Of a stretch of 64,000 nucleotides of DNA, positions 52,424 through 62,753 are shown in pieces. Each line of letters starts with the position of its first letter. Position 1 is the stretch's first letter. The DNA comes from Sphingomonadales bacterium (GTDB lineage: Bacteria > Pseudomonadota > Alphaproteobacteria > Sphingomonadales > Sphingomonadaceae): NCBI GenBank assembly GCA_028871475.1, contig JAGWMZ010000006.1:124001-188000 (forward strand). The letters run 5' to 3'. The notes beneath the pieces were generated by a model, which made no database searches, was not told the origin of the DNA, and saw nothing but the letters and a program-made list of their open reading frames with translations. The translations under genes were made by a program, and so were the position numbers.

Positions 52424-53680
52424 TCAGGCCGCCGCTTCCTTGCCCTTGAGCACGCGAACCGGCTCCTTGCGCCCTTCGACCACCTCGTGATCGACCACGA
52501 CTTCGGCGATATCCTGCTCGGTCGGCAGGTCGAACATGGTGTCGAGCAGCATGCCTTCGACGATGGAACGCAGGCCACGCGCGCCGGTCTTGCGCTCGAT
52601 GGCGCGCTTGGCGATGGCTTCAAGCGCGTCGTCGGTGAAGTTGAGCGCCACATCCTCCAGCTCAAACAGCTTGGCATACTGCTTGACGAGGGCGTTCTTG
52701 GGCTCCTTCAGGATGCGCACCAACGCCGGGATGTCGAGATCCTCCAGCGTGGCGATCACCGGCAGACGGCCGACGAATTCGGGGATCAGGCCGAACTTCA
52801 GCAGATCTTCCGGCTCGGCCTTCTGCAGCAGTTCGCCAACCTTGCGCTTGTCCGGGTCGGCGACATGGGCGCCAAAACCGATCGAACGCTTCTGCAGACG
52901 GTCCGCGATGATCTTTTCCAGACCCGCGAAAGCACCGCCACAGATGAACAGGATGTTCGTCGTGTCCACCTGCAGGAACTCCTGCTGCGGATGCTTGCGG
53001 CCACCCTGCGGCGGGACGCTGGCAGTGGTGCCTTCCATCAGCTTCAGCAGCGCCTGCTGCACACCCTCACCCGAGACGTCGCGCGTGATCGAGGGGTTCT
53101 CGGCCTTGCGGCTGATCTTGTCGATCTCGTCGATGTAGACAATGCCGTGCTGGGCCTTCTCGACATTGTAGTCGCTGGCCTGCAGCAGCTTGAGAATGAT
53201 GTTCTCCACATCCTCACCCACGTAACCGGCCTCGGTCAGCGTGGTAGCATCGGCCATGGTGAAGGGCACGTCAAAGGTCTTGGCCAGCGTCTGGGCCAGC
53301 AGTGTCTTGCCCGAGCCGGTGGGGCCGACGAGCAGGATGTTCGACTTCGACAGCTCGACATCGCCGCCCTTGCCGCTGTGCTTCAACCGCTTGTAATGGT
53401 TATGCACCGCCACCGAAAGCACGCGCTTGGCGCGGTCCTGACCGATCACATAATCGTTCAGCGTCTCGAAGATGTCGCGCGGGGATGGCACGCCGCCATC
53501 CTTCTTGCCAGCGATGCCTGCCTTGGTCTCTTCGCGGATGATGTCGTTGCACAGCTCAACGCATTCGTCGCAGATAAAGACCGTGGGCCCCGCGATCAGC
53601 TTGCGCACCTCGTGCTGGCTCTTGCCGCAGAAGCTGCAATAGAGGGTGCTCTTGGCATCAGATCCGCTCAGTTTCGTCAT
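52424..53680 (-). CDS. clpX: ATP-dependent Clp protease ATP-binding subunit ClpX
   Basis: A 418-residue AAA+ unfoldase. The N-terminal zinc-binding domain has [14 protein letters not shown] and CDECVELC. The Walker A is [15 protein letters not shown] and the Walker B is [24 protein letters not shown] and the IGF-like region contact ClpP. It recognises tagged substrates, unfolds them and feeds them to ClpP. The gene lies 144 bp downstream of clpP with tig further upstream, the classical tig-clpP-clpX order. The gap contains no gene. Confidence 0.97.
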   Translation of the reverse strand: MTKLSGSDAKSTLYCSFCGKSQHEVRKLIAGPTVFICDECVELCNDIIREETKAGIAGKKDGGVPSPRDIFETLNDYVIGQDRAKRVLSVAVHNHYKRLKHSGKGGDVELSKSNILLVGPTGSGKTLLAQTLAKTFDVPFTMADATTLTEAGYVGEDVENIILKLLQASDYNVEKAQHGIVYIDEIDKISRKAENPSITRDVSGEGVQQALLKLMEGTTASVPPQGGRKHPQQEFLQVDTTNILFICGGAFAGLEKIIADRLQKRSIGFGAHVADPDKRKVGELLQKAEPEDLLKFGLIPEFVGRLPVIATLEDLDIPALVRILKEPKNALVKQYAKLFELEDVALNFTDDALEAIAKRAIERKTGARGLRSIVEGMLLDTMFDLPTEQDIAEVVVDHEVVEGRKEPVRVLKGKEAAA

Positions 53681-53824
53681 AGGCTTTCCTGTTTCGCCCG
53701 GGGGCGGGACTCGGGCCCCGGACCCCTGACTTTCTCATCATTCCCGCCCTTTTACCAGACGGGGCCTTGCTGCCTCATGAAGAGGCGGCTTCGTAACCAT
53801 CGGCCCGGTACGGGCCGTGGCCGG

Positions 53825-54511
53825 TCACTCCTTCGCGGCGCCTGCCGCAGCATCGCCATCGGGGCGACGTTCGAACACCTTGTCGATCAGGCCGAATTTC
53901 AGAGCCTCATCAGCCTCAAGGAAAGTATCGCGATCCATCGCGGTCTCGATTTCCTCAAGGCTCTTGCCCGTGAACTTCACATAAAGCGCGTTCATGCGGG
54001 CGCGAATACGCAGGATTTCCCGCGCCTGAATTTCGATATCCGAAGCCATGCCCTGCGCGCCGCCGCTGGGCTGGTGGATCATGATGCGGGCATTGGGCAG
54101 CGCCACGCGCATGCCCGGCTCACCAGCGGCCAGCAGGAAGCTGCCCATCGAGCAGGCCTGACCGATGCACACCGTCGACACCTTGGGCTTGATGTACTGC
54201 ATCGTGTCGAAGATCGACAGGCCAGCCGTCACCACGCCGCCGGGCGAGTTGATGTACATGCTGATGTCCTTGGTCGGGTTCTCCGATTCGAGGAACAGCA
54301 GCTGGGCGACGATGACGGAGGCCATGTGGTCTTCGATCTGGCCGGTCACGAAGATGATGCGCTCGCGCAGCAGGCGCGAATAGATGTCGAAGCTGCGTTC
54401 GCCGCGGCTCGACTGCTCCACCACAACGGGGATCAGGCTGCCGGTCACCGGGTCACGCGTGAACTGCCCCTGCGTGCTGGCGCTGCCATGTCCGAACAGA
54501 TCGATCATCAA
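53825..54511 (-). CDS. clpP: ATP-dependent Clp protease proteolytic subunit ClpP
   Basis: A 228-residue serine protease. The catalytic Ser is in [17 protein letters not shown] and His in [12 protein letters not shown], with Asp further on in the family-typical [12 protein letters not shown] region. It forms the barrel that degrades proteins unfolded by ClpX. The start may be the ATG at 54511 or the next codon, ATG 54508. The C-terminal 15 residues are an Ala/Asp-rich tail. It lies between tig and clpX. Confidence 0.97.
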   Translation of the reverse strand: MMIDLFGHGSASTQGQFTRDPVTGSLIPVVVEQSSRGERSFDIYSRLLRERIIFVTGQIEDHMASVIVAQLLFLESENPTKDISMYINSPGGVVTAGLSIFDTMQYIKPKVSTVCIGQACSMGSFLLAAGEPGMRVALPNARIMIHQPSGGAQGMASDIEIQAREILRIRARMNALYVKFTGKSLEEIETAMDRDTFLEADEALKFGLIDKVFERRPDGDAAAGAAKE

Positions 54512-54639
54512 AAGTTCCTCTTAGCCTTGGCTGCCCTATGTCGCGTGCCGCGACGCGATGTTCAAGGGGATTAACCCAACAATTGTGTCATGCGCGCCAA
54601 ACTATCACCAGAGCGTTTAAGCCCGGACCGGTAAACGGA

Positions 54640-54675
54640 AAAGGCCCGGCGCGGGTGGTTCCCCGCGCCGGGCCC
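54640..54675 (-). terminator. Rho-independent terminator after tig
   Basis: A stem GGCCCGGCGCGGG (54644-54656) with CCCGCGCCGGGCC (54663-54675). On the minus strand it is followed by TTTTCC, and it starts about 35 bases after the tig stop, so tig is transcribed separately from clpP. Confidence 0.8.
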
Positions 54676-54709
54676 TGTCAGCCACCGCCCCGAAACGGGG
54701 CGCGGCGTA

Positions 54710-56275
54710 TCAGTTTTCCTCGGCCACCTTCTTCTTGGCGGGGGCCTTCTTCTTAGGCGCTTCCGCGGCGGGGGCTTCCTCGCCCTCGGCGGCCTCGGCA
54801 GCCTTCTTCTTGGGGGCAGCCTTCTTCTTGGGCGCTTCCTCGGTGGCGGCAGCCTCCTCGATCACGGCCTTCTTGGCGGCCTTCTTCTTGGGAGCATGAT
54901 CGTGGTCATGGTCGCAATCGGGGCCATGGACGTGACCGACTTCGCCTTCTTCAGCCTCGATGGCCGCTTCCAGCTCTTCCTTGGTCACTTCACGTGTCGT
55001 CACTTCGGCCTTGTCGAACAGGAAGTCGACGACCTTTTCCTCATAGAGCGGGGCGCGCAGCTGGGCAGCGGCCAGCGGCTCGCTCTGAATGTATTCGGCG
55101 AAGCGCTGACGGTCCTCGGGGCGATACTGCTGCGCGGCCTGCTGCACCAGCATCTGCATTTCCTGCTGGCTCACTTCCACGCCATTGGCCTGGCCGATTT
55201 CGCTCAGCAGCAGGCCCAGGCGCACGCGCCGCACGGCGATGGCGCGGTAGTCGTCCTTCTCGGCCTCGATCTCGGCCAGAGCGGCGGCGGGGTCTTCCTC
55301 GCGGCCGGCTTCCTGCGTCAGCTGCTGCCAGATCTGGTTGAATTCGGCTTCCACCATGCTGGGGGGAACGTCGAAATCATGGCCCTGCGCCAGAATGTCG
55401 AGCAGCTGGCGCTTCATCTGGGTGCGGGTCAGCTGGGCGGTCTCGCCTTCCAGCTGGTTCTTGAGCAGGCTCTTGAGCTGCTCAAGATCAGTCAGGCCCA
55501 GGCTCTTGGCGAATTCGTCGTCGATGACGGTTTCGGCGGCAACCTTTACAGCCTTGACGGTGATGTCGAAGGTGGTTTCCTTGCCGGCCAGATGCTCGGC
55601 CTGATAGTCCTCGGGGAAGGTCACGGTGATGACCTTCTCGTCGCCAACCTTGGCGCCAACGAGCTGCTCTTCAAAACCGGGGATAAAGCGGCCCGAGCCG
55701 ATTTCCAGCGCGGCATCCTGCGCCTCGCCGCCCTCGAAAGGTACGCCGTCGAGTTTGCCCAGGAAGTCGATGATCAGCTGGTCGCCGGTCTCGGCAGCCT
55801 TGCCCTCTTCGGCATCGGCAAAACGCTTGGCGCTGCTGGCAACACGCTGCACGGCCTCGTCCAGCGCTTCGTCGGCCACGGGCACGACCAGCTTGTCGAG
55901 CTTCAGACCCGACAGGTCGGGCGCGGCGATGACGGGCAGCACTTCGAGAGCAACGGTCAGCGTGGCGTCCTGCCCCTCGGCGTAACCTTCACCCAGCGCC
56001 ACTTCGGGCTGCGTGGCGGGACGCAGCTTCTGGTCGACGACGACCTTGTCGAGCGCTTCACGGATGGTGCCTTCCAGCGCGTCCTGATGGATCTGCGCGC
56101 CAAAGCGCTTGCGGACCAGATTCGCGGGCACCTTGCCGGGGCGGAAGCCGGGCAGCTGCACCTGCGGAGCGACACGAGCGATCTCGCCCTCGACCTTCTG
56201 CGCGATGACCGAGGCGGGAATCGTGACGGTGTAGCCGCGCTTCAGGCCCTCATTCGTGGTTTCGACGATCTGCAT
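54710..56275 (-). CDS. tig: Trigger factor with extended metal- and lysine-rich tail
   Basis: A 521-residue ribosome-associated chaperone; typical trigger factors have about 430-450. The N-terminal ribosome-binding domain has the signature GFRPGKVPANLVRKRFG. The FKBP-like domain follows (GDQLIIDFLGKLDGVPFEGG-like, residues 160-240). The C-terminal chaperone domain ends near residue 440. The extra 75 residues start with a His/Asp/Cys cluster, HVHGPDCDHDHDH (residues 448-460), then repeated Lys/Ala blocks such as APKKKAAPKKKAAEAAEG. The tail is probably disordered and could bind metal or RNA; that is inference. The ATG at 56275 is where the conserved N-terminus begins. Confidence 0.95.
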   Translation of the reverse strand: MQIVETTNEGLKRGYTVTIPASVIAQKVEGEIARVAPQVQLPGFRPGKVPANLVRKRFGAQIHQDALEGTIREALDKVVVDQKLRPATQPEVALGEGYAEGQDATLTVALEVLPVIAAPDLSGLKLDKLVVPVADEALDEAVQRVASSAKRFADAEEGKAAETGDQLIIDFLGKLDGVPFEGGEAQDAALEIGSGRFIPGFEEQLVGAKVGDEKVITVTFPEDYQAEHLAGKETTFDITVKAVKVAAETVIDDEFAKSLGLTDLEQLKSLLKNQLEGETAQLTRTQMKRQLLDILAQGHDFDVPPSMVEAEFNQIWQQLTQEAGREEDPAAALAEIEAEKDDYRAIAVRRVRLGLLLSEIGQANGVEVSQQEMQMLVQQAAQQYRPEDRQRFAEYIQSEPLAAAQLRAPLYEEKVVDFLFDKAEVTTREVTKEELEAAIEAEEGEVGHVHGPDCDHDHDHAPKKKAAKKAVIEEAAATEEAPKKKAAPKKKAAEAAEGEEAPAAEAPKKKAPAKKKVAEEN

Positions 56276-56338
56276 GATTCTGAAAGCCTTCTCAAACGGA
56301 TGCGCCTGCGCGTGGCATACCCTGGGCCGGGCGGAAAC

Positions 56339-56423
56339 TGGTGCGGGCGAAGGGACTCGAACCCCCACATCTTTCGATACTGGTACCTAAAACCAGCGCG
56401 TCTACCAGTTCCGCCACGCCCGC
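56339..56423 (-). tRNA. tRNA-Leu (anticodon UAG)
   Basis: An 85-base tRNA on the minus strand with CCA encoded. The acceptor stem is GCGGGCG paired with CGCCCGC, discriminator A. The D arm has the GGTAGACGC typical of leucine. The anticodon arm reads CTGGT-TTTAGGT-ACCAG, giving anticodon UAG for CUA codons. A long variable arm follows, and GGTTCGAGTCC is the T arm. It sits between tig and sppA. Confidence 0.95.
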
Positions 56424-56498
56424 TTGACACACGAAGCCGCGAAAATTCAAGGGGTGCGCCTTAGTGCCCTCGTGACAAAAGGGCAAGGGGCATGAATT

Positions 56499-58439
56499 TC
56501 ACCCCAGCGGCGCCACACCCACGATGCGCGCCAGCCGTGAAAGCAGCAGCGCCTGCAGGGTGCCACCGCCTTGCGCGGCAGGAAGTGCCCCCTCGCCCAG
56601 CGTCACCGTACATTCAAGGCAGCGCACCTGCGCCCCGCGCATCCCCATCAGAGCCTGCGCTTGCCCCAGCACCCGCGCCAGCCCCAATTGCTGGCGCCGC
56701 GCCACCAGCCCTGCCCAATCGGCATGGGCATGGCTGTCATCATCGTCGTCGCTGGCATTGTTGCCATCGTCATCGCCGCTACGCATGCTCATGGCCAGCT
56801 GGCTGAAGGCCGAGGGCTTGGTTTCGAGGAATTCGGCGTGCCATTCACCCTTCTTCAGCCCCACCTTGTCCGCGGCATAGGCCATGGCATCGTCCAGTCC
56901 GCCAAAGGCATCGACCAGCCCCTTCTGCCGCGCAGTGCCGCCATCCCAGACGCGGCCCTGCGCCATGGCGTCCACCTCTTGCGGCGTCTTGTGGCGCGAA
57001 GCTGCCACCAGCTTCACAAAGCGCGCATAGCCGCCGTCGATATCCGCCTGCAGCAGCGCCTCCACCTCGGGAGTCAGGCCGGTCATCACATCGGGCTGGC
57101 CCGAGAGCGGCGTCGTGCGCACGCCATCGCCATTCACGCCCCACGCGTCCAAGGCCTTTTCAAAGCTGGGGATGACGGCAAAAATGCCGATCGACCCCGT
57201 AATCGTGCCGGGCTGGGCAAAGATGCGCGTGGCCGGCGTCGACACCCAATAACCACCGCTCGCCGCGTAATTGGCCATGGAAACGACGACGGGCAGCCCG
57301 CGCTTCTTCTGCCGCTCGATGGCATCGCGGATCGCCTCGGCACCCGTCACCGAGCCACCGGGCGAATCGACCCGCACCACCAGCGCCACGAGCTTGCGGC
57401 TTTCCGCCGAATCGATGAGCTTCGCGATGCGGTCGCCGCCCGCCGTGCCGGGGCCCGCCTTGCCATCGACAATGTCACCCGCCACGGTGATGACGCCGAT
57501 CGCCTTGCCATCACTCTTTTCCGGATTGGCCGCGATCCATGTCGCCAGCGTCGTATGGGCAAAGGCGCCCGGGCGCTGGTCCTTGTGATCCTCGCCGGCC
57601 AGATCGGCCACGCGCTGGCCAAACTGGGCCCAGTTGCCGATCTTGTCGACCAGATGGGCCGAGAGCGCGGCCAGCGCCGCATCATTGCCAGCAGCCTTCA
57701 GCAGACCAACCGGGTCCTTCACCACCGCATCGATGTTGGCCTGCGGGCGGGCCCTGGCAACATTGGCACGCCATTCACCCCAGATGGCACTGATCAGCGC
57801 CTGCTCCGATTCCCTGGACGCGGGCGACTGGTCGTTGCGGATGTAGGGCTCGACGAAATCCTTGTAGGTGCCCACGCGAAAGACGTGGACATTGACCTTC
57901 AGCTTTTCCAGCAGCTTGCCGAAATAGGGCTGATAGCCGCCCGGCCCCGGCACCCATGCCGCGCCCAGCGGATTGAGCCAAACCTCGCTGCCATGGGCGG
58001 CCAGCAGCATGCTCGCATCGTCCAGCATCATGCCATAGACCAGCACCGGCTTGTTCGCCGCGCGCACCTTGTCCATCGCCGCGCCGATCTCTTCCAGATG
58101 CACAAGGCCACCGCCGGTAAAGCCCGAAAGGTCCAGCGCGACGGCGCGGATCTTGTCGTCAGCCACCGCACCGCGCAGCGCGCGCACCACATCACGTTCG
58201 CGCAGCGCCTGGGGCTGATCGCCCCCGCTGGTCAGCACGGACAGCGGGTTGAGCCGAGCGGGTTCCTCCACCACCGGCCCGTCCATGCGGATGAGCAGGG
58301 CACCTTTACGCACCTCGGGCACCGGGCCCCGCGCGGTGAGCACCATATAGAGCGCCAGGAAGAACAGCAGCGCCATGGCCAGCACCAGCGCATCCTTGAT
58401 CCCCACCAGCAGGTGCCAAACCTTGCGCGCAAAGATCAT
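56499..58439 (-). CDS. sppA: Signal peptide peptidase SppA (67K type)
   Basis: A 646-residue inner-membrane protease. A single N-terminal membrane segment ([18 protein letters not shown]) is followed by two tandem peptidase S49 domains. The catalytic Lys is in [17 protein letters not shown] and the nucleophile Ser in [10 protein letters not shown]. It degrades signal peptides left in the membrane. The C-terminal 90 residues include an acidic Asp/Asn stretch ([15 protein letters not shown], about 56727-56772) and a Cys pair (RCLEC), not common in SppA. The gene is divergent from pyrB by about 160 bp. Confidence 0.94.
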   Translation of the reverse strand: MIFARKVWHLLVGIKDALVLAMALLFFLALYMVLTARGPVPEVRKGALLIRMDGPVVEEPARLNPLSVLTSGGDQPQALRERDVVRALRGAVADDKIRAVALDLSGFTGGGLVHLEEIGAAMDKVRAANKPVLVYGMMLDDASMLLAAHGSEVWLNPLGAAWVPGPGGYQPYFGKLLEKLKVNVHVFRVGTYKDFVEPYIRNDQSPASRESEQALISAIWGEWRANVARARPQANIDAVVKDPVGLLKAAGNDAALAALSAHLVDKIGNWAQFGQRVADLAGEDHKDQRPGAFAHTTLATWIAANPEKSDGKAIGVITVAGDIVDGKAGPGTAGGDRIAKLIDSAESRKLVALVVRVDSPGGSVTGAEAIRDAIERQKKRGLPVVVSMANYAASGGYWVSTPATRIFAQPGTITGSIGIFAVIPSFEKALDAWGVNGDGVRTTPLSGQPDVMTGLTPEVEALLQADIDGGYARFVKLVAASRHKTPQEVDAMAQGRVWDGGTARQKGLVDAFGGLDDAMAYAADKVGLKKGEWHAEFLETKPSAFSQLAMSMRSGDDDGNNASDDDDDSHAHADWAGLVARRQQLGLARVLGQAQALMGMRGAQVRCLECTVTLGEGALPAAQGGGTLQALLLSRLARIVGVAPLG

Positions 58440-58598
58440 CGTATACTTCTTCCTGTTCTACATCGTCTTTTCAGGCAGGGCCTGCGGGCAAGGAACGCCG
58501 CAACAGGCCCATCTGATCCCCTCCCCTTAGACACAAGTGGAGAAAGCGGCAAACCGGACTTGAGCATGGAGGCCACCCGCTCTAGTGAACCCTCTTTA

Positions 58599-59630
58599 AT
58601 GACATCCTCAGCCCTCCCCCCCCTTCCGGCGCATCTGGCCGGACAGGCATCGCGCTTTCCGGCCGGTTCGCTGGCCTTTCCCCATCGCGGATTGCTGGGC
58701 ATCGCCGGCCTTGCCCCGCACGAGCTGCTCTTCCTGCTCGATGAGGCCGAGCGCTGGGTCGACCTCAACCGCCAGCCGACAAAGCGTGTGGAGGCCCTGC
58801 GCGGCCTCACCATCATCAACGCCTTTTTTGAAAACTCCACCCGCACGCTGCTCAGCTTCGAGATCGCCGGCAAGCGCCTTGGCGCCGATGTGGTCAACAT
58901 GCATGCCGCCAACAGCAGCGTGAAGAAGGGCGAGACGCTGATTGACACGGCGGTCACGCTCAACGCCATGCGCGCCGATGCCATCGTCATCCGCCATGCT
59001 TCCTCGGGCGCGGTGCGGCTGATCGCCGACAAGGTCGATTGCCCCGTGCTGAACGCAGGCGATGGCCAGCATGAGCATCCGACACAGGCGCTGCTCGATG
59101 CGCTCACCATCCGCCAGTCGCTGGGCTTTACCGGGGGCGAGGGTTTTGTCGGCCTCAAGGTCGTCATCTGCGGCGATATTCTGCACAGCCGCGTCGCCCG
59201 CTCGAACATGCTTTCGCTGACGGCCCTTGGCGCCGATGTCCGCGTCTGCGCGCCCCCCGCCCTGATGCCCGAGGGGATCGAGAACATGCGCGTCACGCCC
59301 TACCATGACTTCGACAAGGCGCTGGAAGGCGCCGAGGTGGTGATGATGCTGCGGCTGCAGAATGAACGGATGAGCGGCCAGTTCATCCCCTCCCCGCGTG
59401 AATATCGCCATCTTTACGGCCTTACCCCCGCTCGCCTTACCCAGGCCGCGCCCGACGCGGTGGTGATGCATCCGGGCCCGATGAACCGTGGCATCGAGAT
59501 CGACAGCTCCGTGGCCGATCTGCCGGGCCGCAGCCTCATCACCCGTCAGGTGGAAATGGGCGTGGCGGTGCGCATGGCCGCTCTCGAAGTGCTGACAAGG
59601 CGAGCACGCGGCATGGAGGGCTGGGCATGA
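58599..59630 (+). CDS. pyrB: Aspartate carbamoyltransferase catalytic subunit
   Basis: A 343-residue enzyme that joins carbamoyl phosphate and aspartate in pyrimidine synthesis. The carbamoyl-phosphate site is [19 protein letters not shown]. The loop from the neighbouring subunit is [28 protein letters not shown] and [14 protein letters not shown] complete the active site. The ATG at 58599 fits the family N-terminus; an ATG at 58566 is in frame. Its stop overlaps the start of the dihydroorotase-like gene by ATGA, the organisation seen where the two proteins form a complex, as in Pseudomonas. Confidence 0.95.
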   Translation: MTSSALPPLPAHLAGQASRFPAGSLAFPHRGLLGIAGLAPHELLFLLDEAERWVDLNRQPTKRVEALRGLTIINAFFENSTRTLLSFEIAGKRLGADVVNMHAANSSVKKGETLIDTAVTLNAMRADAIVIRHASSGAVRLIADKVDCPVLNAGDGQHEHPTQALLDALTIRQSLGFTGGEGFVGLKVVICGDILHSRVARSNMLSLTALGADVRVCAPPALMPEGIENMRVTPYHDFDKALEGAEVVMMLRLQNERMSGQFIPSPREYRHLYGLTPARLTQAAPDAVVMHPGPMNRGIEIDSSVADLPGRSLITRQVEMGVAVRMAALEVLTRRARGMEGWA

Positions 59631-60856
59631 AGCACGCACCCCTCACCATCATGAACGGCCTCGTCGTCACCCCCGGCACGGCACCGGCCAAGGGCGCCTT
59701 GCGTATCGAGGATGACCGGATCGTCGCCGTGGGCGACACTGCCGCCCAGCCGGGCGACACAGTGGTCGATGCGCGCGGTGCGCTTATCGCGCCGGGGCTG
59801 GTCGATCTGGGCGTTTTTGCCATCGACAAGCCCGCCTTCCACTTCGGCGGCATCACCCGCGCCGCGCTGATGCCCGACCAGAGCCCGCCGCTCGATCGCC
59901 CCTCTGCGGTGCGTTATGCCGCGCAAAGCGGCAAGCCCGACCTCTGGGTCCACCCCCTCGCCGCTGCCACCCGCGGGCTGGAGGGCAAGGAGCTGGCCGA
60001 AATCGCCATGATGCGCGATGCAGGCGCCAAGGCCGTTGCCACCGGGCGCGCGTGGATCGGCGATTCGGGCGTCATGCTGCGCCTGCTGCGCTATGCCTCC
60101 ATGCTGGGGATGACGGTCATCACCCATGCCGAGGATGCAGGGATCACCGGCCATGCCGTGGCCACCGCTGGCGAAATGGCGACCCGCCTGGGCCTGCCCA
60201 GCGCCCCGCGCGAGGCTGAGGCCGTGGCCGTCGCGCGCGACATTGCGCTGGCCGAGATGGCGGGCGCGGCGCTGCATATCCGCCAGGTCACCACCAAACC
60301 CGCACTGGACCTGATTCGCGCAGCCAAGGTGCGCGGCCTGCCTGTTACCGCCGGCGTCACGCCCGCGCATTTCATGCTGTCTGACACGGCTCTGGCCGAT
60401 TTCCGCACCTTCTGCCGCCTGTCGCCACCGCTGCGGCAGGAGGATGACCGCAAGGCGGTGATCACGGCCATCGGCGACGGCACGATCGACGTCATCGCCA
60501 GCGGCCATGATCCGCGCGGGCCCGAGGACAAGCGCCTGCCCTTTGCCGATGCCGAACCGGGTATGGCGGGCGCCGAAACACTACTGCCGCTGACCATGAC
60601 GCTGGTGCGTGACGAGGTGATCGACATCGCCCGCGCCTTCGACCTGCTCGCTGCCAATCCGGCGCGTTTGCTGGGGGTAGATGCGGGCGTGCTGCGCGTG
60701 GGCGCGCAGGCCGACATCGCGCTGGTCGATGCCGACCGCCCATGGATCGTCGATTCGAACAAGATGGCCGCCGCCGCGGGCAACACGCCTTTCGACCGCC
60801 AGCCCGTGCAGGGCCGCGTGCTGGGCCTGTTCAAGGGCGGCGTGCGGGTCGGCTAG
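59627..60856 (+). CDS. Dihydroorotase-like protein, probably inactive (PyrX/PyrC' type)
   Basis: A 409-residue amidohydrolase-fold protein that resembles class I dihydroorotases overall (start [11 protein letters not shown], end [20 protein letters not shown]). The metal-binding DxHxH is missing: after APGLVDLG the sequence is VFAIDKP. The later TDHAPH is replaced by SGHDPRG. These changes predict no dihydroorotase activity. In Pseudomonas, a similar inactive pyrC' stabilises the PyrB complex, and the ATGA overlap with pyrB suggests the same here. Its stop lies within the left end of the IS1380-type element. Confidence 0.85.
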   Translation: MKHAPLTIMNGLVVTPGTAPAKGALRIEDDRIVAVGDTAAQPGDTVVDARGALIAPGLVDLGVFAIDKPAFHFGGITRAALMPDQSPPLDRPSAVRYAAQSGKPDLWVHPLAAATRGLEGKELAEIAMMRDAGAKAVATGRAWIGDSGVMLRLLRYASMLGMTVITHAEDAGITGHAVATAGEMATRLGLPSAPREAEAVAVARDIALAEMAGAALHIRQVTTKPALDLIRAAKVRGLPVTAGVTPAHFMLSDTALADFRTFCRLSPPLRQEDDRKAVITAIGDGTIDVIASGHDPRGPEDKRLPFADAEPGMAGAETLLPLTMTLVRDEVIDIARAFDLLAANPARLLGVDAGVLRVGAQADIALVDADRPWIVDSNKMAAAAGNTPFDRQPVQGRVLGLFKGGVRVG

Positions 60857-62483
60857 CCCGAAAAATTCATCCCGGTTGCATATTTAGCGCAAAGGTGCCC
60901 GCTTGAACTGGCAGCAGGCGCACGGGATCACGCCCGTTGTGCGGGGCGATTTTCGATGATCGAAGCTTGCGGGTTGAAGGGGTGGGTTCGATGCGATGGG
61001 CCTTGCCCGCCGGTCAGGTGATCAGGCGGGGGATCCGATCGAGCGCCACCTGGAGGATTTTCTGGTATGGGCAGGCCGTCGGCCACTGGATGCGGATCAT
61101 GGTCTTCAATTCGACGACGCGGGCGGAGATTTTGATGAGGCGCAGCCGCAGCGTGTCGAACTGAAGGGCACGCCAGACCGAGCGCCGGGGCATGGCGGCG
61201 CGCAGGCCCCACATCAGCCAGTAGGCTCCCGCGTGGAGGAACAGGCGAAACTGGTTGGCGGCGGCTCTGGTGCAGGATGTGCGGTCGGCAGCGAGGTGGG
61301 TTTTCCAGGATTTTATGTGGTTCTCGGCCTGGCCGCGCCGGCAGTAGACCTGTTCATACAGCCAGCGCGGCGAGCCCTTTTTGAGATTGGTGACGACAAA
61401 GCGCGTGTCGGCGCCCTGTTCGCCGACCTCGACGCGGGCGATGATGCGCTCGACGCGGCTCCAGCTTCGGGCGCCGTCGTGGAAGGATTTGAAGCGGCGG
61501 ATCTTTCCCTCACCGGGCGCGGTTTCGAAGCGCGCTCTGGTGCTGGTTTCCAGATCGGTGATGTGGCGGCGCAGAGTTGATGTCGGCGCGACGCCCAGGA
61601 TGAAATCGTGCCCGCCAGCCCGGCACCAGTTGATCACCTCGGGGCAGCAGTAATGGCTGTCGCCGCGCAGCAGGATCTGCGTTCTGGGCCAATGGTTGCG
61701 GATCGCGCGCAGCAGGCGGCGCAGGAAAGCCCTGATTTCCTTGCCTCCTGGCCGTTTGGCCGGACGCAGCACGGCGGTGATGAAACGCCCCTCGCCATCG
61801 AACACGACGATAGGCTGAAAGCCATATTCGTCGTGATGGGCGTTGAACAGGCGCAGTTGCTGGCCGCCGTGGACAACGTCAAAGGTATAGCTGCGCTGGC
61901 CTTCGGCTCATCGATGTCGAGAACAATGCGCTTGGGCACGGTGCGAAAGGAGTCGCAATATTGGTCGATCAGCGCCTGCCCCATAGCCAGCAGCGTGCGC
62001 GTGTCGGGCAGGTTCTCCAGCCGCGAGATCGTCGGCTGCGAGCACAAGGTCCGGCCCGAAGGGAGCACATCGAGCGCCATTCTGAACATGGGATCGTGGC
62101 GCAGGCTGGCGGCGTCATTGCCATCCTCATAGCCCGCAGCGATCATCATCAGGCGGAAACGGATCATGTCGGCCAAGGTGTGGGTGATGCGGTCGGGCGC
62201 GCACGGATCCCTGATGCAGGCCGCGAGGCGATCGGCAACCCCAAGCCGCTGCTCGACCTCGCGCAGCAGGATCAGGCCGCCATCGGAAGAGAGCATTCCA
62301 CCGTCAAATCTTGCGTCCAGGCGTTTGCCGGAAACGGGTGACAAACCGGTCAGGGGCAGCGTAGGATCGTCCATGGCGGGTGTGGCTCTCCAGAAATGAC
62401 GGTGGTCGGTGTAAGCAACCAAATCATACGTCAAATCATAGCGTTACACCACATCCGCCAACCCCTGATGAATTATTCCGGCT
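60855..62483. mobile_element. IS1380-type insertion sequence
   Basis: About 1.6 kb. The ends carry a 17-base imperfect inverted repeat with two mismatches: AGCCCGAAAAATTCATC (60855-60871) and GATGAATTATTCCGGCT (62467-62483). It contains one frameshifted IS1380 transposase. I could not find a clear target duplication. The left end reaches the pyrX stop codon. The right end lies 3 bases from the inverted repeat of the IS110-type element. Confidence 0.75.
61014..62434 (-). pseudogene. IS1380 family transposase, frameshifted
   Basis: Two overlapping frames together give a complete IS1380 transposase. The first (from 62434, or ATG 62374) reads ARFDGGMLSSDGGLILLREV and YEDGNDAASLRHDPMF up to IVLDIDE. 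The second continues with TFDVVHGGQQLRLFNAHHDEYG, GDSHYCCPEV and QAENHIKSWKTHL, which complete the DDE triad. The frame breaks near 61905-61910: adding one G/C pair at CGGCTC would restore a single frame. The break may be a real inactivating deletion or a sequence error in a G/C run. Confidence 0.88.
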
Positions 62484-62497
62484 TCTGTAACGGTCCC

Positions 62498-62753
62498 ATT
62501 GTCAATCCCGATTCGGCTTAATCACGTCGCCGGCTTCATGCTTCTGTCCGCAGTCACCGCGAGGGCGCTGCATGATGGATGTCCTCAACGAACCGGCCGA
62601 CCAATCTAGAAACGCGCAGTCACCCGAAGGGCTGCTCCCGAATAAGCGGCCTGACCTGGTTCGTGCGTCCCGGCGACGGGACCTTGCCATCGGGCGCGAT
62701 GGTCGTCTCGCCCGAAACCCTTGTTCCTTACCTCTGTCCGTGCCGGTTGCCGG
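62498..62753 (-). ncRNA. Candidate bridge/seekRNA region of the IS1111-like element
   Basis: About 255 non-coding bases between the transposase stop and the left inverted repeat, i.e. 3' of the gene. In IS1111-group elements this position encodes the guide RNA that pairs with target and donor DNA. I did not fold it. Several short frames exist but none looks like a gene. Confidence 0.4.

Noticed and set aside
60855..62483. Disruption of pyrX by the IS1380-type element
   Set aside because: The protein reaches the usual C-terminal [10 protein letters not shown] segment before the IS end, so truncation, if any, is only of a few residues.
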